From: Chloroflexota bacterium
GTDB lineage: Bacteria > Chloroflexota > Anaerolineae > Anaerolineales > VGOW01
Length of the DNA stretch: 45,631 nucleotides
Assembly (NCBI GenBank): GCA_016875735.1
Contig: VGOW01000028.1
Span: forward strand, 1 to 45,631
Direction: 5' to 3'
Positions 14,711 through 24,103 of the stretch are shown one piece after another. Within the stretch, counting starts at the first letter, position 1. Every line of letters starts with the position of its first letter. The notes under the pieces were generated by a model. It was given only the letters and a program-made list of their open reading frames with translations, did no database searches and had not been told where the DNA came from. A program made the position numbers and the translations under genes.

Positions 14711-16354
14711 ATGAAATCGGAATCGATGCCCGCCCCCATCTCGCTCGCGCAAATTATCCGCCTTGCTTTGCCCTCCGGGACGAAACTGCGACCGGCCAAT
14801 GCCGAGTCGCGCAACAAACAAGCGCAGTGGGCGGTGGTGGTGGGTGTGCCGGTGCGCCGCGATGCAATGGTGGAGCAGGGCGATGTGGTTTTTTGCGCGG
14901 TGCGCTCCGACGACCCGCAGTGGCTCGACGCGGTGGATCAGTTGATCGCCGCGGGCGCGGTGGCCGTTGCCATGAACGTGCCGCCGACTCCGGCCATGCT
15001 CAAAAAGGCTGACGCCGCCGGAGTGCCCCTCATCGTTTTGCCCGAAGGCGCGAACATGCGCCAAGCCCATCGGGCGACCATCACTTTCATTTCGAATCGC
15101 GACGCGCACATCGCTCAACTTGCGGCGGAGGCCTATCACTCCTTTGCGCAGCTCTCGGCCGAAAGCAAAGGGCTGACGGCGATTGTGGATGCGATGGCCG
15201 ACATGACCGGGCACAGCGTGGTGGTGCAAGATAAACGCCTCGCTCCGATTGCGGTGAATGAGCCGGACAACGGGCGAGAGAAGTGGCAGAAGATGTTGGC
15301 CGAGATCGCCGACGTGGAAACATTGCCTTCGGGCTGGGCCGACCGCAAGCAAGTGGCGGCGCGCAGTATTTCGGTGGAGTGCCAGCGGTTGAAAAGCGGC
15401 TACTCGCGGCTGGTGATGCCCATTGTGGTGGGCAGTCGCGCGCGGGGTTACGTGTCGGTGATCGCTTCGGGCGAGGAGGAGTTGGATGCGCTCGATGCGC
15501 TGGTGATCGAGCAGGGCGCGGGCGCGTGCGGGCTGGAAATGTCCAAAGCCAAAGCAGTGAGCGAGGCGACCAAACGCTCGCGCGGTGATTTCCTCGACGC
15601 AGTGCTGGCCGGAGCCGTGCCCCAGCAAGAGATCAAACGATGGGCCGAGCGCATCGGGCACGACATCACCGCGCCCCACGCGGCGATCATTTTTGCGTGG
15701 CCGGAGATCAGCAGCCCGCCCACGCTCCGCCGCTTGGAGACGATCGTCAACGGCGAGATCGGCATGGGCCGCGCCTCGGCGCTCACCCGCGTCACCGACA
15801 GCGAGATCGCGGCGTTCGTTGCGTTAGGGAATGACGGAACGTTGAAGGCGGCGCGCGCGCTGGCGCAGGCCGTGTGCGATCAGGCGAGCAAAGAGTATCC
15901 GAAGATCAAACTGCTGTGCGGGTTGGGGCGGCAAGCGGCGGCGGTGGCCGAGTGGCGCGTGTCGCACAAAGAGGCCGGGCAGGCGGTGGCGGCCGCCCGG
16001 CGCACCGGCGAAGGCGGTCCGTTGTTCTTCGGCGATCTGTCAGTGCATCGTCTTCTCTTTCAACTCGAAGGCCACCCCGAACTTACTGGCTTCGTTCACG
16101 AAACGCTCGGTGCGCTCATCGAGTACGACAGCGCACACAACAGCAGTCTCATCCAAACGCTGGCCGCCTACTTTGCCCACCATGGCAACCTCTCGCAAAC
16201 CGCCGAAGCATTGTTCATCCACCGCAACACACTGCAATATCGAATGGATCGCATCGCCGAAATTTCGGGCTTCGATCTCGACAACCCCGAAACGCGGCTG
16301 GCCGTGCAGTTGGCAATCAAAGCGTATCGGTTGTTGCATCCGCGAGCGCAATGA
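14711..16354 (+). CDS. PucR-family transcriptional regulator (CdaR-like)
   Basis: A 547-residue regulator with the PucR layout: an N-terminal purine-catabolism-regulator-like domain (about 10-135, with [19 protein letters not shown]), a central region with the GGDEF-like CdaR core (about 310-430), and the C-terminal HTH_30 (about 485-543), where [20 protein letters not shown] and [20 protein letters not shown] are hallmarks. Members respond to purine-degradation intermediates or sugar acids and control nearby genes. No purine catabolic genes lie nearby; the only coupled gene is the DUF255 protein, whose ATG overlaps the stop (ATGA). Probably leaderless. Confidence 0.92.
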   Translation: MKSESMPAPISLAQIIRLALPSGTKLRPANAESRNKQAQWAVVVGVPVRRDAMVEQGDVVFCAVRSDDPQWLDAVDQLIAAGAVAVAMNVPPTPAMLKKADAAGVPLIVLPEGANMRQAHRATITFISNRDAHIAQLAAEAYHSFAQLSAESKGLTAIVDAMADMTGHSVVVQDKRLAPIAVNEPDNGREKWQKMLAEIADVETLPSGWADRKQVAARSISVECQRLKSGYSRLVMPIVVGSRARGYVSVIASGEEELDALDALVIEQGAGACGLEMSKAKAVSEATKRSRGDFLDAVLAGAVPQQEIKRWAERIGHDITAPHAAIIFAWPEISSPPTLRRLETIVNGEIGMGRASALTRVTDSEIAAFVALGNDGTLKAARALAQAVCDQASKEYPKIKLLCGLGRQAAAVAEWRVSHKEAGQAVAAARRTGEGGPLFFGDLSVHRLLFQLEGHPELTGFVHETLGALIEYDSAHNSSLIQTLAAYFAHHGNLSQTAEALFIHRNTLQYRMDRIAEISGFDLDNPETRLAVQLAIKAYRLLHPRAQ

Positions 16355-18390
16355 ACAAACTTGCCTCCGAATCCAGCCCCTATCTGCTCAAACACGCTCA
16401 TAACCCTGTAGACTGGTTTCCATGGGGGCCGGAAGCATTGACAAAGGCTAGAGCCGAAGACAAGCCAATCTTTCTTTCCATAGGGTATGCCTCATGTCAC
16501 TGGTGCTCGGTAATGGAGCGCGAGTCCTTTGAGGATCCGACCACCGCCGCACTGATGAACGAACACTTCGTGAACGTGAAAGTGGATCGCGAGGAGCGGC
16601 CCGATCTTGATTCGATTTACATGGACGCCGTCGTTTCGATGACCGGGCACGGCGGCTGGCCGATGAGCGTCTTCCTCACTCCCGACGGGCAACCGTTTTA
16701 TGGCGGCACCTACTTTCCGCCGCGCCGCCGGGGCGGTATGCCTGCTTTCACCGAAATACTCAACGGCGTACACGATGCATGGATCAATCGGCGCGAGGCC
16801 GTGCTCAAAGGCGGGGCGGACATCCTCGATCACATTCGCCAAAGCGACGCCATTGCTTCGGTGGGCAGTGACGTGTTGACTCCCGACACGCTGACCAAAG
16901 CGGTCGAGGCGTTGTGGTCGCAGTTCGATTGGCGCGACGCGGGCTGGGGGAACGCGCCCAAATTTCCTCAACCGATGGTGATGGAGTTTTTGCTCCGCCA
17001 TCATCATCGCGCAGGCGATCCGCTGGCGCTGGAGATGGTGGCGAAAACGCTCGACGCGATGATGCGCGGCGGCATTTACGATCAACTCGGCGGCGGCTTC
17101 CATCGCTATTCCACCGACGCCTTTTGGCTCGTGCCGCACTTCGAGAAGATGCTGTACGACAACAGCCAACTGGCTCGCCTCTATCTTCACGCGTGGCAAG
17201 CCACCCGCACGCCCGATTACCGCCGATGCGTAGAAGAGATTCTCGATTACATTTTGCGCGAGATGACCGACGTCAGCGGCGGCTTCCACAGCACACAGGA
17301 CGCCGACTCCGAAGGCGAAGAAGGCAAGTTCTTCGTTTGGGGCGAGGCGGAGATCGATTCGCTGTTGGGTGATGATGCGGCGCTGTTCAAAGCAATGTGC
17401 GGCGTGAGTCGAGACGGAAACTTCGAGGGCAAAAACATCCTCTCGGTCGTGGGTGATGTGGAGTCGTTGGCCCGCAAGCACACTCTCTCGGCGGCCGAGG
17501 TCGAGAGCAAGTTGGCGGCCTCACGCACAAAACTGTTCGAGGCGCGGGAGAAACGAATCCATCCCGGACTCGACGACAAAGTGTTGAGCGGCTGGAACGG
17601 GCTGATGTTGGCCGCCTTCGCCGAGGCGGCCCGGTTTCTGAATCGGGATGACTATCGCTCTGCCGCCGTCGCCAGCGCCGAGTTCCTTTGGCGCGAGATG
17701 CGCACATCCGAGGGGCGGCTCTTTCGCTCGTGGCGAAAGGGCGAAGCCAAACTCAATGGTTATCTCGAAGATTACGCCGCTGTCGCCGAGGGGATGCTGG
17801 CGCTGTACGAAACGACGTTCGATGCGCGGTGGTTCAGCGCGGCGCGCGCATTGGCCGACGCACTGCTCGCCCACTTTGCTGATCCGCGCGGCGGCTTCTT
17901 CGACACCAGCGACGATCACGAGTCGCTCGTCTTCCGCCCCAAGTCAATGCAGGATAACGCCGCGCCGTCGGGCAACTCGCTGGCGGCCACTGTGCTGCTC
18001 AAACTCGCCGCCCTCACCGGCGATGGCCGATACGCCGACGCCGCCGAAAAAATTCTGCGCCAAATTCAACCGATTCTCTCCCGCTATCCCACCGGCTTCG
18101 GCCAATGGCTGTGCGCGCTGTCGTTCGCGCTCGGCGGCGCGAAAGAGATCGCCATTGCGGGCGCGGTCGATTCGGATGACACGCAGGCAATGCTCGATGA
18201 AGTGTGGAGCGCGTTCCGCCCGTTTCAAGTCACAGCAGTGGGGGGCGCCGACTCTCCCGTGCCGCTTTTGCGCGACCGCAAACAATTGGACGGCAAAGCG
18301 ACCGCATACGTGTGCGAGCATTTTGTCTGCCTCGCCCCGACGACGGATGCGAATCAATTAAAGCAAACATTGAAAGAGAGATCGGGTTGA
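16351..18390 (+). CDS. Thioredoxin-domain DUF255 protein (YyaL/SPATA20 family)
   Basis: A 679-residue protein of the widely conserved YyaL/spermatogenesis-associated-20 family. The N-terminal thioredoxin-like DUF255 domain (about 1-165) shows the family signature [20 protein letters not shown] and the CHWC motif in [15 protein letters not shown]. The rest is an alpha-toroid resembling six-hairpin glycosidases or GlcNAc 2-epimerases, with [20 protein letters not shown] and [12 protein letters not shown]-like [14 protein letters not shown]. Biochemical role is unknown; a redox or isomerase function has been suggested for the fold. Its start at 16351 overlaps the PucR-type stop, indicating coupled translation. 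Confidence 0.92.
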   Translation: MNKLASESSPYLLKHAHNPVDWFPWGPEALTKARAEDKPIFLSIGYASCHWCSVMERESFEDPTTAALMNEHFVNVKVDREERPDLDSIYMDAVVSMTGHGGWPMSVFLTPDGQPFYGGTYFPPRRRGGMPAFTEILNGVHDAWINRREAVLKGGADILDHIRQSDAIASVGSDVLTPDTLTKAVEALWSQFDWRDAGWGNAPKFPQPMVMEFLLRHHHRAGDPLALEMVAKTLDAMMRGGIYDQLGGGFHRYSTDAFWLVPHFEKMLYDNSQLARLYLHAWQATRTPDYRRCVEEILDYILREMTDVSGGFHSTQDADSEGEEGKFFVWGEAEIDSLLGDDAALFKAMCGVSRDGNFEGKNILSVVGDVESLARKHTLSAAEVESKLAASRTKLFEAREKRIHPGLDDKVLSGWNGLMLAAFAEAARFLNRDDYRSAAVASAEFLWREMRTSEGRLFRSWRKGEAKLNGYLEDYAAVAEGMLALYETTFDARWFSAARALADALLAHFADPRGGFFDTSDDHESLVFRPKSMQDNAAPSGNSLAATVLLKLAALTGDGRYADAAEKILRQIQPILSRYPTGFGQWLCALSFALGGAKEIAIAGAVDSDDTQAMLDEVWSAFRPFQVTAVGGADSPVPLLRDRKQLDGKATAYVCEHFVCLAPTTDANQLKQTLKERSG

Positions 18391-18403
18391 ATCAGCCCGG
18401 GCT

Positions 18404-19627
18404 CTATTCCAAGTGGCGGCGCCCCCACAGACTGATCAGAAAAACGAAAAGCAGAATGATCGCCCCGCTGATGTAGGGCAGGTTGGGATGGAGGTCGAAG
18501 ATCGCTCCCGCGTAGATCGGGCCGGCCACGCGCCCGAGACTCACGAACGAATTGCTCAATCCCATCGCCGCGCCTTGCCCCACCGAGGCTCGCCGAGAAG
18601 TGAGCGAGTGAATCGATGGGCGAAGGAATGTGGTGGTGAAAACGAAGAACCCGGTGGTGAGAAGAACGGCGGGATATGAATTGGCGAGAAGCAACAATAC
18701 GAAGCCGAACGCCCCGGCGATCAATGAGGCTCTGATCGCCGTTCCTTCGCCCACCCATTTGGTGACGGCGCCCGTCAACAGCCCGCGACCGATGAGGGCG
18801 ATGACGCCGACTACCGTGAGAATGCCGCCAACTTGTTCGGGGCCGTAGCCGAGTTTCTTCAACACATACAGGCCGAACACTGATTCGAAGTTGCTCGTGC
18901 CGAAGGTTGCCAGAAATGCGAGGAGCAGCAAAAAGCCAATGGGGCTGAACAGCGCCCGCCACAGCTCGCGGAAGTTGACGAGCGCAATTGGCCCTTTGGC
19001 CGAGACGCGAGATTCGCGGGGCAGAGATTCGGGGAGGAGCAGGGCGATGAGCGCCAGCGAGACGAGCGACATTCCGGCGGCGATGAAGAACGGAGTCGAG
19101 AGCGAGCCGGTCGCCAGCAACCCGCCGATGCCCGGCCCGATGATCATGCCCACGCCAGCCGCCGCGCTCAACAATCCCATTCTGCCGCCGCGCTCCTCTT
19201 CCGTCGTGCTGTCGCCGATGTAAGCCATCGCTGTGGAGAGCGTGGCCGATGAAAGAACCCCCGACAGCGCGCGCGACGCGATCAACATCCATAATTTGGT
19301 GGAGAGGCCAAACAACAGCAGAGAGAGGCCATAACCCAACATGCCGATCATCAGAATCGGTTTGCGCCCCGCGCGATCGGAGACGCTGCCCCAGATCGGG
19401 CCGAAGAGCAATTCGGTGAGCGAGGCGGTGGCCACGAGCAAACCCAACGCGCTCCCGCTCGCCCCCAATCGATCGATGTAGAACGGGAAGATCGGAACGA
19501 CCATCCCGAATCCGAGCATGACGACGATGAGGCTGAAGGCTAACAGATACAAACTGCGGCGATTGCCAGTTTGCGTTTTTGGCTGAGCGCCGCCGTCACT
19601 CGGCGCGCGTCGGACGATCTTGAACAT
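18404..19627 (-). CDS. MFS transporter, DHA1 (TetA/multidrug efflux-like)
   Basis: A 407-residue major facilitator protein with twelve hydrophobic segments. The motif A loop between segments 2 and 3 reads GSVSDRAGRKPIL, and segment 5 contains GVGMIIGPGIGGLLA, the motif C of antiporters. This places it among drug/H+ antiporters of the DHA1 group, though the substrate is unknown. The start at 19627 gives a 32-nt overlap with the GNAT gene upstream; the longer frame would merely translate that gene. The minus-strand series 20404 to 18404 is tightly packed and probably co-transcribed. It converges with the DUF255 gene. Confidence 0.88.
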   Translation of the reverse strand: MFKIVRRAPSDGGAQPKTQTGNRRSLYLLAFSLIVVMLGFGMVVPIFPFYIDRLGASGSALGLLVATASLTELLFGPIWGSVSDRAGRKPILMIGMLGYGLSLLLFGLSTKLWMLIASRALSGVLSSATLSTAMAYIGDSTTEEERGGRMGLLSAAAGVGMIIGPGIGGLLATGSLSTPFFIAAGMSLVSLALIALLLPESLPRESRVSAKGPIALVNFRELWRALFSPIGFLLLLAFLATFGTSNFESVFGLYVLKKLGYGPEQVGGILTVVGVIALIGRGLLTGAVTKWVGEGTAIRASLIAGAFGFVLLLLANSYPAVLLTTGFFVFTTTFLRPSIHSLTSRRASVGQGAAMGLSNSFVSLGRVAGPIYAGAIFDLHPNLPYISGAIILLFVFLISLWGRRHLE

Positions 19628-20114
19628 AGCGAAACACATCCATTCCAAAATACTTTTTCCAACCCGTCCAGGCCATTCCCAGTTTTTCGAGGACATGTTG
19701 TGAGGCGAAGTTGTGGGGGTGAACGACGGCGATGATCTGCCGAAGGCTGAGAGTCTCGAACCCAAATTTCATTCCGGCCCGCGCCCCTTCGATGGCGAAG
19801 CCGCGCCCCCAATACGGTTTGGCGAGCAAATACCCCACTTCGATTTCATGCGTCTCCGGCAAGAACTGCAAACCGTTCCAGCCGATCAACTCTTGCTCGC
19901 CGCGCGGCGTGACCGCCCACCAACCGAAGCTGTGTTCACCCCAATGCGCCAATTGCAGGGCGATGAATCTTTGCACGCGTTCGAGGGAGGGCGGGTTGGG
20001 ATTCGGGAAGTAGCGGAGGACGCCGTCCTCGCTCAACAGTCGGTGAAGGGAGTCGGCATCCGTCTCGCGGAATTCGCGCAGGGTGAGGCGGGAAGTTTCG
20101 ATGATTGGGATCAT
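19596..20114 (-). CDS. GNAT acetyltransferase, RimJ/RimL type
   Basis: A 172-residue acetyl-CoA-dependent N-acyltransferase. The opening IETSRLTLREFRETDADSLH is the RimJ/RimL signature, the core strand is HEIEVGYLLAKPYWGRGFA with the acetyl-CoA pyrophosphate loop, and VHPHNFASQHVLEKLGM closes the fold. Substrates of this subgroup include ribosomal protein N-termini, antibiotics and amino acids, so specificity is open. The ATG at 20114 overlaps the upstream stop (ATGA), and its own end overlaps the MFS start. Placement beside a drug-efflux-type transporter is compatible with detoxification, but that is only suggestive. Confidence 0.9.
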   Translation of the reverse strand: MIPIIETSRLTLREFRETDADSLHRLLSEDGVLRYFPNPNPPSLERVQRFIALQLAHWGEHSFGWWAVTPRGEQELIGWNGLQFLPETHEIEVGYLLAKPYWGRGFAIEGARAGMKFGFETLSLRQIIAVVHPHNFASQHVLEKLGMAWTGWKKYFGMDVFRYVQDRPTRAE

Positions 20115-20404
20115 GGGTGGCCGTCGCTGTCTCGTAACGTGACCAAAGTTACTCCGCGAGCAAAGAGCGCAAGCGGAATGAAGCAAACCAGCCCCATCAC
20201 AAATATCACTACGACATCAGCCACTGCAAATGGCGTGGAAGCCAGCGCTGGCTGCAACAGCAAATAGATGATCAAGGCGATGAACAACATACTGCCTTGA
20301 AAGAGCAATCCCAAGCCTGTGACGTACCCCAACTCTTTTCGTTTCCAAAGGAAGATGCCGCCGATGATCCACGCGGGCGTGTAGCCAAAGAATTTTCGTG
20401 CCAT
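20111..20404 (-). CDS. Small membrane protein, possibly a remnant of a larger one
   Basis: A 97-residue protein with about three membrane segments (YTPAWIIGGIFLWKRKELGY, LGLLFQGSMLFIALIIYLLL, VADVVVIFVMGLVCFIPLAL). The GGIFLWKRKELGYVTGLGLL stretch resembles the C-terminal half of larger bacterial membrane proteins of unknown function, so the gene may be a truncated relic. The start at 20404 has only a weak GAGG upstream, located inside the palindromic repeat at 20421-20450. Its stop overlaps the GNAT start (ATGA). The GT87-like frame reads through this gene in another frame. Confidence 0.55.
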   Translation of the reverse strand: MARKFFGYTPAWIIGGIFLWKRKELGYVTGLGLLFQGSMLFIALIIYLLLQPALASTPFAVADVVVIFVMGLVCFIPLALFARGVTLVTLRDSDGHP

Positions 20405-21386
20405 ATTGACCTCGTTTGGAGGCGACTGTCGTCTCAAAGATGACAGCCGCTATGAATGTTCCGAGCGATTTCTGCATTCGTCCCTTCTGATCCATCAGCC
20501 TAATACTGCTGTATGTTCTGCGAATCTGTCGCAATGTGGATGGCAGGAGTTCCATATAGGAGACGACGAGGAGGAGCAGGTCAGCCCAGAAGATAAAGCC
20601 GACAGAGCCATAAGCGATCCTGTCACCGATGAGATTGAAGAAGACGATGTTGGAGATAACAATGGATGCCAGGAGAAGAAGCGACGCAACTTTCCGTGCT
20701 GGGAGCGGATGCTTCCACGATAGGGTTTTATCTCCCTCCAGAATCATCCAAACTAAAAGCCCTTGAGCGAAGGGAATGTAGACGAGATCAACAGGCCAGG
20801 AGGTTGTCAGAACGAAAGGGATCGTGAGGAAGAGAATGTGGAAGCTCCACAGGTCGGCGTGGGGCAGGCGGGCGCGTTGAATGCCAAATTTGAAACTTGC
20901 CGCGAAAACGAGAAGCGCGGCGGCGAATGCGCGGTGGCCGCGTTCGAGAAAGAGGAGCACTCCCAAAATGGGCACGGTTGTAAAGACGCCCACCTGGCCC
21001 CATTTGAAATTATGCAGGAGGGGAAACGAAGATAGTGCGAGGGCAACGAATAGAAGTTGGATTGGGAGTTTGGCTGGAACGAGTTGGCGGAAGGCGAACA
21101 GGCAGAAAATGAAGAAGACGGCTTGCAGAATGCCCCAAAGGAGGAGCGAAGCGTCGAGTCCAAACGGTGGGAACGCGGCGAGCAGGATGGCGATGAACGG
21201 GGAATAGACAAAACCTTCGATGGGCAGTTTGGTTTGGAAGATCGCCTCGCCCATGGGGTAGTAAAAGGCTGCGAAGTCGCAGAACGGTTGCGCGCACACA
21301 TCCATGGCGGCTCTGAAGTTGTAAACGTTGCGCCAGGTGAAGGCGTAGTAGGCGAAGAGGAGGAGGGCGATCAAAGCGGCGCCCAT
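20217..21386 (-). CDS. GT87 (DUF2029)-like mannosyltransferase-type membrane protein, probably degenerate
   Basis: The first about 150 residues match a GT87-type polyprenyl-phosphate-dependent glycosyltransferase: the CDFAAFYYPMGEAIF acidic loop, YSPFIAILLAAFPPFG, and HNFKWGQVGVFTTVPILGVL. After AASFKF the expected tyrosine-proline and following membrane helices are absent; the frame jumps to PHADLWSFHILFLTIPFVL, which looks like the C-terminal part. About 80-100 residues seem to be missing. The frame then runs through a REP palindrome at 20421-20450 and overlaps the next gene by 188 bp, so its last about 75 residues are not native. Upstream of ATG 21386 the frame stays open into another palindrome, so the true start is uncertain. 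Likely non-functional. Confidence 0.55.
   Translation of the reverse strand: MGAALIALLLFAYYAFTWRNVYNFRAAMDVCAQPFCDFAAFYYPMGEAIFQTKLPIEGFVYSPFIAILLAAFPPFGLDASLLLWGILQAVFFIFCLFAFRQLVPAKLPIQLLFVALALSSFPLLHNFKWGQVGVFTTVPILGVLLFLERGHRAFAAALLVFAASFKFGIQRARLPHADLWSFHILFLTIPFVLTTSWPVDLVYIPFAQGLLVWMILEGDKTLSWKHPLPARKVASLLLLASIVISNIVFFNLIGDRIAYGSVGFIFWADLLLLVVSYMELLPSTLRQIRRTYSSIRLMDQKGRMQKSLGTFIAAVIFETTVASKRGQYGTKILWLHARVDHRRHLPLETKRVGVRHRLGIALSRQYVVHRLDHLFAVAASAGFHAICSG
20421..20450 (+). repeat. GGCGACTGTC-type palindrome, copy 1
   Basis: GGCGACTGTCGTCT and AGATGACAGCCGC flank CAA and are near-complementary. The element lies inside the degenerate GT87-like frame and just upstream of the 97-residue membrane gene. 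Confidence 0.65.
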
Positions 21387-21439
21387 CCAGTAGCCTTTGA
21401 GAGGTTTGCTTTCGTTCCTGGATATATCGAACTCATTCA

Positions 21440-21470
21440 GGCGACTGTCAGTTCCAAACTGACAGTCGCC
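21440..21470 (+). repeat. GGCGACTGTC-type palindrome, copy 2
   Basis: GGCGACTGTCAGTT (21440-21453) and AACTGACAGTCGCC (21457-21470) are perfect complements around CCA. On the plus strand TTTT follows, but the flanking genes are both on the minus strand. The two copies of this family bracket the GT87-like gene. Confidence 0.8.
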
Positions 21471-21477
21471 TTTTATC

Positions 21478-24093
21478 TCAGTTCAACGACACGATTCCCG
21501 CGTTGCCATCCACCGTGATGGTCTGACCATCCGCGATGCGGCGCGTTGCCATGCCTGTGGACACCACGGCCGGGATGCCGTATTCGCGCGCCACGATACT
21601 GCCGTGGCTGAGCGGCCCGCCGACGTCGGTGACGACGGCGGAGGCCATCGCGAAGAGCGGAGTCCAGGCGGGCGTGGTCGTGCCGGCCACCAGTACGTCG
21701 CCATGTTTCATCTTGCCGAAGTCTTCGGGGCTGAACAGGACGCGCGCCGTGCCAGTGACTTTGCCCGCGCTGGAAGCGACGCCTGTCAACACGTTGCCAG
21801 CGCTGTTGCGATTCCACGACAACATCTTTGCCCAGATGGAATTTTCCGGGAGCATGGCAGGCGGGATGAGTTTCATCTGTTCGCGCCACACGGCTTTGCG
21901 TTCGGGGATGCGCGCGGAGTAATCGGGCAGGCTCTCGCCGCGTTCGAGCAGGGAGGCGAGTTCGTCCACTTCGTCTTCGACCAGCCAGTAAATTTCCTCC
22001 GCCTTTTGGATCGCGCCATATTCGGCAAAGCGTTTGCCCAACTCGCCCAGGAAGCGACGCAGGGTGGTGTGACCCATTCCCAAATCGGCGATGCTGTCTT
22101 CGCGGTCCGGGCCGACGCGCAACGCCCAGTTGACGGATTTGTCGAACCAGCGGTTCGGAATCAGCTTGAAGCGGCTTCGGATTTTCTGCAATGTCTCTTC
22201 GCGCTGGCGCGTTGATTCGCGCTGGCGCGCGTGCGGGTCACTGCCTTTGCCATCCACGTAGAGTTTGAGCGCGTCGAGGATCACTTCGGGCGTTTCGGCG
22301 GGAGTGGGATTCATGAAGTCGAATTCGTAGGTGGTGTGACCGAACTCATCAAGATAGTTTTGGAAGCGGCTCTTGAACTCGCGCCAGTCTTCGGCGGGAA
22401 TCGGCTCGGGTGTGGAGTCGACTTGAAGCGCCGCGGCCAATTCATCGGTCGGAGTGTGATGCGTGAAGTCGCGCAGGGCGGGTCGTTCGCGCGTCCACGC
22501 CCCAAAATCGAACAAAGTTTTTTCGGCGCGCAGGGGTGTCGTCTCCAACCCGAACAAAATCGTCTCGGCTTTGGGCTCGCCCTTGCGGCTGACCATTTTG
22601 TACGCGCGTGTGAACACAATCTCACTACTCGACGCTGAGGGTAACGTGCTTGCTTGAATGACGGTGTAAAACCTGCCGATTGCCGCCATCAGTTCGCGCG
22701 CGCTGTCGAGCAGGGCGGTGGGCGAAAGCGACTTCACCTCTTTTTCATCTTGTGCGGCGATTGCGGCGATGAGTTTCTTGCGCCCTTCCTGCCAGTGCTC
22801 GTGACTGACTTTGAACATCGAGCGCGTCAATTGCGAGGTTGCCTTCGCCATCGCGAGCCACTCGCGCCACGTCAACACCATGCCGAGAAAAACATAGCCA
22901 TTGATGGCATGATACTGGTACCCGCCGCCGCCCACGCCGAGCGCCATCTCGCCGATCTCTTTGGTGGGGATGTTGACCATGCGGATGCCCAGCGTGCCAA
23001 ACAACGGCGAAACGGGATTCGGCAAATGCTCGCACAGGCTTCCGCGCGCGTACATGCCTTTGGGGTTCGGCGGAATCCATTGCGCGGGTTCGGGCGGCAA
23101 TGCAGTGATGGGACGCGATTGCACGATGAAGAACTTGCCCTCACCCTTAGCCGCTCTCCCGCGGGGAGAGGGGGACGCGGCGCGACACCATTCGATGTCT
23201 TGTGGACTTGAATACAAGGATTCGATTCTACGCGCGATCTTCACCAACTCGACGACCTCCGCTTCATGCATGACCTTCGAGCGGCGCCGCCCGTCCGCAA
23301 GCGTTTCCTCGCGCGTGCCTTTTTCTGTCCGAACCGTGATGACGGTCTTCTCCGCGACCTCATAACTTTTGACTTGGCCCGTTGCTTTCTCTGCAACGAT
23401 GGTGTCAGGCGAAACGAGTCCACCGACGATGGCTTCGCCGAGTCCCCAGGCGGCGTTGATGACCATCTCGCCGCGGCGCCCGTTGATGGGATTGGCGGTG
23501 AACAGAATCCCCGCGGCTTCGGCGTCCACCAACTCTTGCGCAACGACCGCCAGCGCGACCGTATTTTGGTCAATGTTGTTTTTTATGCGATACGCGATGG
23601 CGCGCGCTGTCCACAACGATGCCCAACATTTTTTCACCGCGTCGAGCAAATCGTCTGCGCCGCGAATGTTGAGGAAGGTTTCCTGCTGTCCCGCAAAGGA
23701 GGCTTCGGGCAGGTCTTCGGCGGTGGCGGAGGAGCGAACGGCAACTGGAGGCTGGAGATTAGAGATTGGAGATTGGAGGTGAGCGTAGGCCGCGCGGATT
23801 GCGTCGGCGATTTCAGGGGGCATGGGCGCGCGGGCGAAGAGATCGTGGATCGCGCGGGAGGCGGTCTCCAGTGTATCGGGGCGGGAGGCCTCCGCCGAGG
23901 CCTGCGCGGCCATGATGCGCGGTTGCAGATCGTTGGCAATCACGAACTGTTTGTAAGCGGCCGTCGTCACGTGGAAGCCGCCCGGAACGGGCAGACCGGC
24001 GTTGGCGAGCCGGGCCAACGATGCGCCCTTGCCGCCGACGGTTTCGAGATCGGCGCGGGGATCGGCGAGGGGGAGAACGTATTGGAGTGACAT
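21478..24093 (-). CDS. Rifampicin-phosphotransferase-like PEP/pyruvate dikinase domain protein
   Basis: An 871-residue protein with the three-part layout of rifampicin phosphotransferases: an N-terminal PPDK-type ATP-grasp domain (TVGGKGASLARLANAGLPVP, VAVRSSATAEDLPEASFAGQ), a large central substrate-binding region (about 340-750), and a C-terminal swivelling phosphohistidine domain with GGPLSHGSIVAREYG, His830. Size and His position match Rph enzymes, which transfer the beta-phosphate of ATP to rifamycins; PEP synthases have a different C-terminal half. The substrate is not proven. Two stretches, HLQSPISNLQPP and RAASPSPRGRAAKGEG, are in-frame repeat insertions. AGGAAG precedes the ATG. A 60-residue ORF lies 10 bp upstream. 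Confidence 0.82.
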   Translation of the reverse strand: MSLQYVLPLADPRADLETVGGKGASLARLANAGLPVPGGFHVTTAAYKQFVIANDLQPRIMAAQASAEASRPDTLETASRAIHDLFARAPMPPEIADAIRAAYAHLQSPISNLQPPVAVRSSATAEDLPEASFAGQQETFLNIRGADDLLDAVKKCWASLWTARAIAYRIKNNIDQNTVALAVVAQELVDAEAAGILFTANPINGRRGEMVINAAWGLGEAIVGGLVSPDTIVAEKATGQVKSYEVAEKTVITVRTEKGTREETLADGRRRSKVMHEAEVVELVKIARRIESLYSSPQDIEWCRAASPSPRGRAAKGEGKFFIVQSRPITALPPEPAQWIPPNPKGMYARGSLCEHLPNPVSPLFGTLGIRMVNIPTKEIGEMALGVGGGGYQYHAINGYVFLGMVLTWREWLAMAKATSQLTRSMFKVSHEHWQEGRKKLIAAIAAQDEKEVKSLSPTALLDSARELMAAIGRFYTVIQASTLPSASSSEIVFTRAYKMVSRKGEPKAETILFGLETTPLRAEKTLFDFGAWTRERPALRDFTHHTPTDELAAALQVDSTPEPIPAEDWREFKSRFQNYLDEFGHTTYEFDFMNPTPAETPEVILDALKLYVDGKGSDPHARQRESTRQREETLQKIRSRFKLIPNRWFDKSVNWALRVGPDREDSIADLGMGHTTLRRFLGELGKRFAEYGAIQKAEEIYWLVEDEVDELASLLERGESLPDYSARIPERKAVWREQMKLIPPAMLPENSIWAKMLSWNRNSAGNVLTGVASSAGKVTGTARVLFSPEDFGKMKHGDVLVAGTTTPAWTPLFAMASAVVTDVGGPLSHGSIVAREYGIPAVVSTGMATRRIADGQTITVDGNAGIVSLN
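23138..23176 (-). repeat. CTCTCCCGCGGGGAGAG-type repeat inside the dikinase gene
   Basis: The palindrome CTCTCCC-GCG-GGGAGAG with the flank CCCTCACCCTTAGCCG encodes about 16 extra residues between IEWCR and KFFIVQSRPIT, a junction that is normally short in the family. The frame is kept. Confidence 0.7.
23745..23780 (-). repeat. GGAGATTGGAGATT simple repeat inside the dikinase gene
   Basis: Imperfect seven-base units (AGATTGG, AGATTAG) encode HLQSPISNLQPP between the YAxL helix and the conserved VAVRSSATAEDLP. The frame is kept. Confidence 0.6.
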
Positions 24094-24103
24094 GGTTTGC
24101 TTC

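Noticed and set aside
21478-24093. Phosphoenolpyruvate synthase (ppsA)
   Set aside because: The ATP-grasp and phosphohistidine domains fit, but the C-terminal PEP/pyruvate TIM barrel is absent and the histidine domain is C-terminal, as in rifampicin phosphotransferases.
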